From: Pseudomonas sp. A-RE-19
GTDB taxonomy: Bacteria; Pseudomonadota; Gammaproteobacteria; Pseudomonadales; Pseudomonadaceae
Assembly (NCBI RefSeq): GCF_019956555.1
Contig: NZ_JAHBDQ010000055.1
Location: 62,001 to 126,000 of the forward strand
DNA length: 64,000 nt
Reading direction: 5' to 3'
The first letter of the stretch is position 1. Each line of letters begins with the position of its first letter. Below the pieces are notes generated by a model. It ran no database searches. It had not been told where the DNA came from and saw nothing but the letters and a program-made list of their open reading frames with translations. A program made the position numbers and the translations under genes. This document shows positions 61,037 through 64,000 of this stretch, piece by piece.

Positions 61037-62637
61037 GCAACGAGGGTGATCTGCCGGTGAGCGCATCGATGATCCTTCCCACAAATGTTCCATCCCGGGT
61101 GGCCGACACGGCAGGTCTGGTGGCGGTGGTAGCCATCGCGTTGTTCGCAAGGTTTCACGCCATCACCGTGCCGGTCATCTGGTACGACGAGGCCTACAGC
61201 CTGCTGCTGGCCGAGGGCTCGCCTGCGTATATCTGGGCTACGACGGCACGGGATGTTCATCCGCCGCTTTACTACGTCTTGCTGCATTTTTGGATGTTGC
61301 TGTTCGGCAATGGCGTGTTGGCTGCGCGATCCCTGAGTGCACTGGCCGATGTCGGCACGCTGTTGCTGTGCATTAAATTGATGAGCCTGGTGACAACGCG
61401 AAAGGCGACCTGGATAGCGGCATTGCTGTTGGCATTGCTTCCAATATCGGTGCGCTACAGCCAGGAAGTGCGAATGTACACCTTGCTCGGCTTCTGGCTG
61501 ATGGGCGCGACCGTGGCGCTGGTGTGTTGGGTAAAGGCACCGGATCAAAAGCGTTATCCAATCCTTTATGTGCTGCTGATGACGGCCGCTTTCTATACGC
61601 ATTACTTCGCCGCGCTGTGCGTTTTGGTTCATTGGCTTTTTTGCTGGCGAGTGTCCAATGTCCGGGGCTCGGTATTACCTGTTCGTGCGTGGATAGTGGC
61701 TAACGGTGCAATCGTCGTGTTGTACCTGCCATGGTTACCCGATTTCATCGATCAATTGCTGCGGATGGACGGGCTCGAGTGGATACCGCCGCTCACCTGG
61801 CCAACCGCGCTGACCTTCGTTTGGCAGCTGGTGATGATGGGGGACTCGGCCAGTTATTCATTCTTGTGGCGTGCGTTGCCTTGGGTAATGATCGTTGTTT
61901 GCGCCGCTGCGGTGCTGCTCAAGGCACGGCATGAGCGACCTTTCAGTGTCTTGCTGGTGGGCTATTTCTTTGTGCCGGTGCTGAGCGTTTTTCTGGTGTC
62001 GCTGATCGTGCCGGTTTTCAACGCCAGATACCTGGTGTTCGCTGCCGCCGCGTTGCCGCTTATCGTTGCGCTCGCGCTGGACGCATGGAGCCAACGCCAC
62101 GCCGCCCTTGCCGCTGTCGCCATGGTTTTTGTTTTATTGGCGGAAGCACACGGGCTGTCGGCAGTTTACGCGCAAACGGATGAGATGAACGGGACAAGCA
62201 TTCGCAAGGATGCAAGGCTGGACGCCGTGGTCGCAGGTCTTGGCCGCGAAGTCCGTCCGGGGGACGAAATCATCGTGGATAACTTGTATTGGTACTTGCC
62301 GTTCACGTACTACAACTCGACCGGTATTCAGCCGAGGTTATACGCCTTCAAAACACCGACAGGCACCCTTTGGGGAACCGCCGAATACGGTGGTTGGGCA
62401 CTCATTCCCCGTCCTCTGGACTCGATTCTCTTCGATGATTTTTCAACCCTGAAACTGAATGCCAAGCGGATCTGGTGGGTCACGGGCAACGCTCGTCCTG
62501 AACATGACGCATTGTTTCCCAAACAGTGGAAGCCAGTGCTGACGTTAAAGGAAGGGGACAGCGAAGCCCGTTTGTTCATCCTGGAACCAACGCCTGAATT
62601 GGCACCCAACCGCATCATCAGGCGTGGAGAATGGTGA
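61033..62637 (+). CDS. GT39-like membrane glycosyltransferase
   Basis: This roughly 534-residue membrane protein has the ArnT/PMT-like arrangement: an acidic pair in PVIWYDEAYSLLL after the first helix, ARDVHPPLYYVLLHFW in the next loop, RYSQEVRMYTLL and about ten helices, then a soluble C-terminal domain (RKDARLDAVVAGLGREVRPGDEII). Such enzymes use polyprenyl-linked sugars. The start is uncertain: GTG 61033 overlaps the preceding stop, and ATG 61069 is also possible. It is probably paired with the GtrA and second GtrB that follow. Confidence 0.85.
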   Translation: MSNEGDLPVSASMILPTNVPSRVADTAGLVAVVAIALFARFHAITVPVIWYDEAYSLLLAEGSPAYIWATTARDVHPPLYYVLLHFWMLLFGNGVLAARSLSALADVGTLLLCIKLMSLVTTRKATWIAALLLALLPISVRYSQEVRMYTLLGFWLMGATVALVCWVKAPDQKRYPILYVLLMTAAFYTHYFAALCVLVHWLFCWRVSNVRGSVLPVRAWIVANGAIVVLYLPWLPDFIDQLLRMDGLEWIPPLTWPTALTFVWQLVMMGDSASYSFLWRALPWVMIVVCAAAVLLKARHERPFSVLLVGYFFVPVLSVFLVSLIVPVFNARYLVFAAAALPLIVALALDAWSQRHAALAAVAMVFVLLAEAHGLSAVYAQTDEMNGTSIRKDARLDAVVAGLGREVRPGDEIIVDNLYWYLPFTYYNSTGIQPRLYAFKTPTGTLWGTAEYGGWALIPRPLDSILFDDFSTLKLNAKRIWWVTGNARPEHDALFPKQWKPVLTLKEGDSEARLFILEPTPELAPNRIIRRGEW

Positions 62638-62780
62638 GCGTCAGGTGATTGTGGGTCCCCTTCGTTAACATGACCGTTGGTCTGGAACATTGCTCAGCCT
62701 GTTATTTCTGACAGTAGACGCCTGGCAGGACATGCTTTTAGTTTAAAGGTCACGAAAACGGAAACGTGGCAGGCGCTGAT

Positions 62781-63155
62781 ATGCAAGCCTTGTGGAAAGG
62801 ATTCACCCCCTACGCGGTAGTCGGCGTCGCCAATACGCTCATTCATTGGCAGATATTTTACGTGCTGAACACTGCGGCAGAACTCAGTCAGGCCGCCAGT
62901 AACTTTGCGGCGTTTTGCGTGGCCGCATCATTTTCTTTCTACGTGAATGCGCTTTATACGTTTGATGCAAGAGTGTCGGTATTCGGATACCTGCTCTTTG
63001 TCGGCTTCATGGGCGTATTGAGTTTTGCCATCGGGCGTTTTGCTGATGTGTGGCGGTTCCATGGGCTGGTGACCGTTGCGTCGTATTCATCGTTGAGTCT
63101 GTTTTTCGGGTTCTTTATTTGGCGGTTTGTTGTGTTTCGAGAGCGCGAGGCATGA
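62781..63155 (+). CDS. GtrA-family polyprenyl-sugar flippase
   Basis: This 124-residue protein has four membrane segments: FTPYAVVGVANTLIHWQIFYVL, AASNFAAFCVAASFSFYVNALYTF, VFGYLLFVGFMGVL and SLFFGFFIWRFVVF. It has the GtrA pattern, and flips undecaprenyl-phosphate sugars to the periplasm. ATG 62781 is preferred over an in-frame GTG at 62766. It overlaps the second GtrB by four bases (ATGA), a usual gtrA-gtrB coupling. Confidence 0.9.
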   Translation: MQALWKGFTPYAVVGVANTLIHWQIFYVLNTAAELSQAASNFAAFCVAASFSFYVNALYTFDARVSVFGYLLFVGFMGVLSFAIGRFADVWRFHGLVTVASYSSLSLFFGFFIWRFVVFREREA

Positions 63156-64000
63156 AGATTTCACTGATTGTTCCGGTATTCAATGAAGAGCAGGCGATCG
63201 GGCGTTTCTATCAGGCTGTACGCCAGGAACCGTCCTTGCGCGAGTACCCGGTAGAAATCGTGTTCATCAACGACGGTAGTACTGATGGAACGGCGGATCT
63301 CGCTCAAGCCATCGCTTTGGTCGACAGTAATGTATTGCTGATCAACTTCTCTCGTAATTTTGGCAAGGAACCGGCGTTATTCGCGGGTCTGGAGTACGCC
63401 AGTGGGGATGTGGTTATTCCCATGGATGTGGACTTGCAAGACCCGATAGACGTCATTCCTCGGCTTATCGCGGAGTGGAAAAAAGGCGCTGAAGTGGTCT
63501 TGGCCAAGCGTCGGGATCGCTCGTCCGACAGCTACATAAAACGCCATTGCGCGGCGATGTTTTATCACCTGCTGAACTGGATATCTTTTACTTGGATTGA
63601 AGAAAACGTCGGCGACTTTCGTTTGATGGATCGCAAGGTGGTGGATGTGATCAAGACGCTGCCTGAACAGCAGCTATTCATGAAAGGCGTGCTGGCTTGG
63701 GTCGGTTTTAGAACGGTGGTCATCGAGTATGACCGTGCATCGCGATCGGCAGGCAAGAGCAAATTCAATGGATGGAAATTGTGGAATCTGGCGCTGGAAG
63801 GGATTACCTCATTCAGTACGGTGCCGTTGCGTGTGTGGAGCTATGTCGGCAGCGCCATCTCGCTGCTGGCGTTGGTCTATGCGGCTTATATGGTGCTGGA
63901 CAAACTTTTGTACGGAAATGAAGTGCCAGGCTATCCGTCCCTGATAACCGCGATTCTCTTTCTAGGGGGCGTGCAGTTGATTGGGATCGGAATATTGGGG
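63152..64000 (+). CDS. GtrB-type glycosyltransferase, second copy (partial)
   Basis: The frame runs off the window after 283 codons. It begins MKISLIVPVFNEEQAIG, with FINDGSTDGTAD, MDVDLQDPIDVIP and the C-terminal membrane helices starting at VWSYVGSAISLLALVY. It is clearly paralogous to the first copy, sharing most residues by eye (for example SKFNGWKLWNLALEGITSF). It overlaps GtrA by four bases. The remainder is outside the window, so its exact end is unknown. Confidence 0.9.
   Translation, partial: MKISLIVPVFNEEQAIGRFYQAVRQEPSLREYPVEIVFINDGSTDGTADLAQAIALVDSNVLLINFSRNFGKEPALFAGLEYASGDVVIPMDVDLQDPIDVIPRLIAEWKKGAEVVLAKRRDRSSDSYIKRHCAAMFYHLLNWISFTWIEENVGDFRLMDRKVVDVIKTLPEQQLFMKGVLAWVGFRTVVIEYDRASRSAGKSKFNGWKLWNLALEGITSFSTVPLRVWSYVGSAISLLALVYAAYMVLDKLLYGNEVPGYPSLITAILFLGGVQLIGIGILG

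Overview
The window is chromosomal DNA of a fluorescens-group Pseudomonas. The basis is the gene repertoire (guaBA next to xseA, tadA and a multicopper oxidase; cmoAB; gcd with an OprB-type porin; an AsrA-type Lon), high GC codon use, and dense Pseudomonas-type REP palindromes between genes. Coordinates assume ordinary bacterial gene calling. Functions come from motif and family recognition by eye, not from database searches.

Layout. 1-650: the end of an unidentified gene and a small acidic protein. 780-2986: an M23 peptidase and xseA (minus strand). 3031-3964: a seven-unit, about 140-bp tandem array of paired REP palindromes, lying against and partly inside the 3' end of a LysR gene that is divergent from a TSUP transporter. 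5891-9802: a zinc-ribbon protein and the guaBA purine operon. 9901-13017: a large dermonecrotic-type toxin-like protein. 13119-21497: a self-contained trehalose PTS locus (treR, treP, treC, sugar porin, EIIA-HPr-EI fusion and a cysteine-free EIIB-like protein). 21632-22850: a small protein and REP-rich, apparently degraded DNA. 22851-26554: multicopper oxidase, tadA, cmoA and cmoB. 26745-30398: YhhN, an I42-type inhibitor lipoprotein and lon. 30701-34697: gcd and an OprB-type porin, i.e. periplasmic glucose oxidation and uptake. 34941-38012: a BenE-like transporter translationally coupled to a truncated FAD oxidoreductase remnant, with a divergent MocR regulator. 38176-40555: a VF530 protein, a Pr6Pr membrane protein, and a siderophore-interacting protein with a PadR regulator (YqjH/YqjI-like). 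41081-46724: a five-gene CS1/alpha-type chaperone-usher fimbrial operon. 46746-51665: a roughly 1640-residue LRR-NEL E3-ligase-like effector. 51823-54948: a divergent class A penicillin-binding protein. 55640-58353: an APC amino acid permease and OpgC. 58585 to the window end: a glycan-modification (gtr) locus with two GtrB paralogs, GtrII-like and GT39-like glycosyltransferases and GtrA; the last gene runs off the window.

How they work together. The trehalose genes form one uptake and catabolism unit: porin, TreP, the phosphate relay of the EIIA-HPr-EI fusion, then TreC. TreR probably acts on two perfect inverted operator sequences upstream of treP. The two very large proteins at 9901 and 46746 appear to share a dermonecrotic/DUF6543-like front part followed by different C-terminal effector modules. 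Fimbriae, OpgC and the gtr genes make the right half rich in cell-surface functions.

Most notable points: a higher-order repeat inside the REP array; a LysR C-terminus and stop codon supplied by a REP palindrome; loss of the phospho-cysteine in the orphan EIIB; a degenerate TIKI-like motif in the toxin; and the remnant oxidoreductase still coupled to its transporter.
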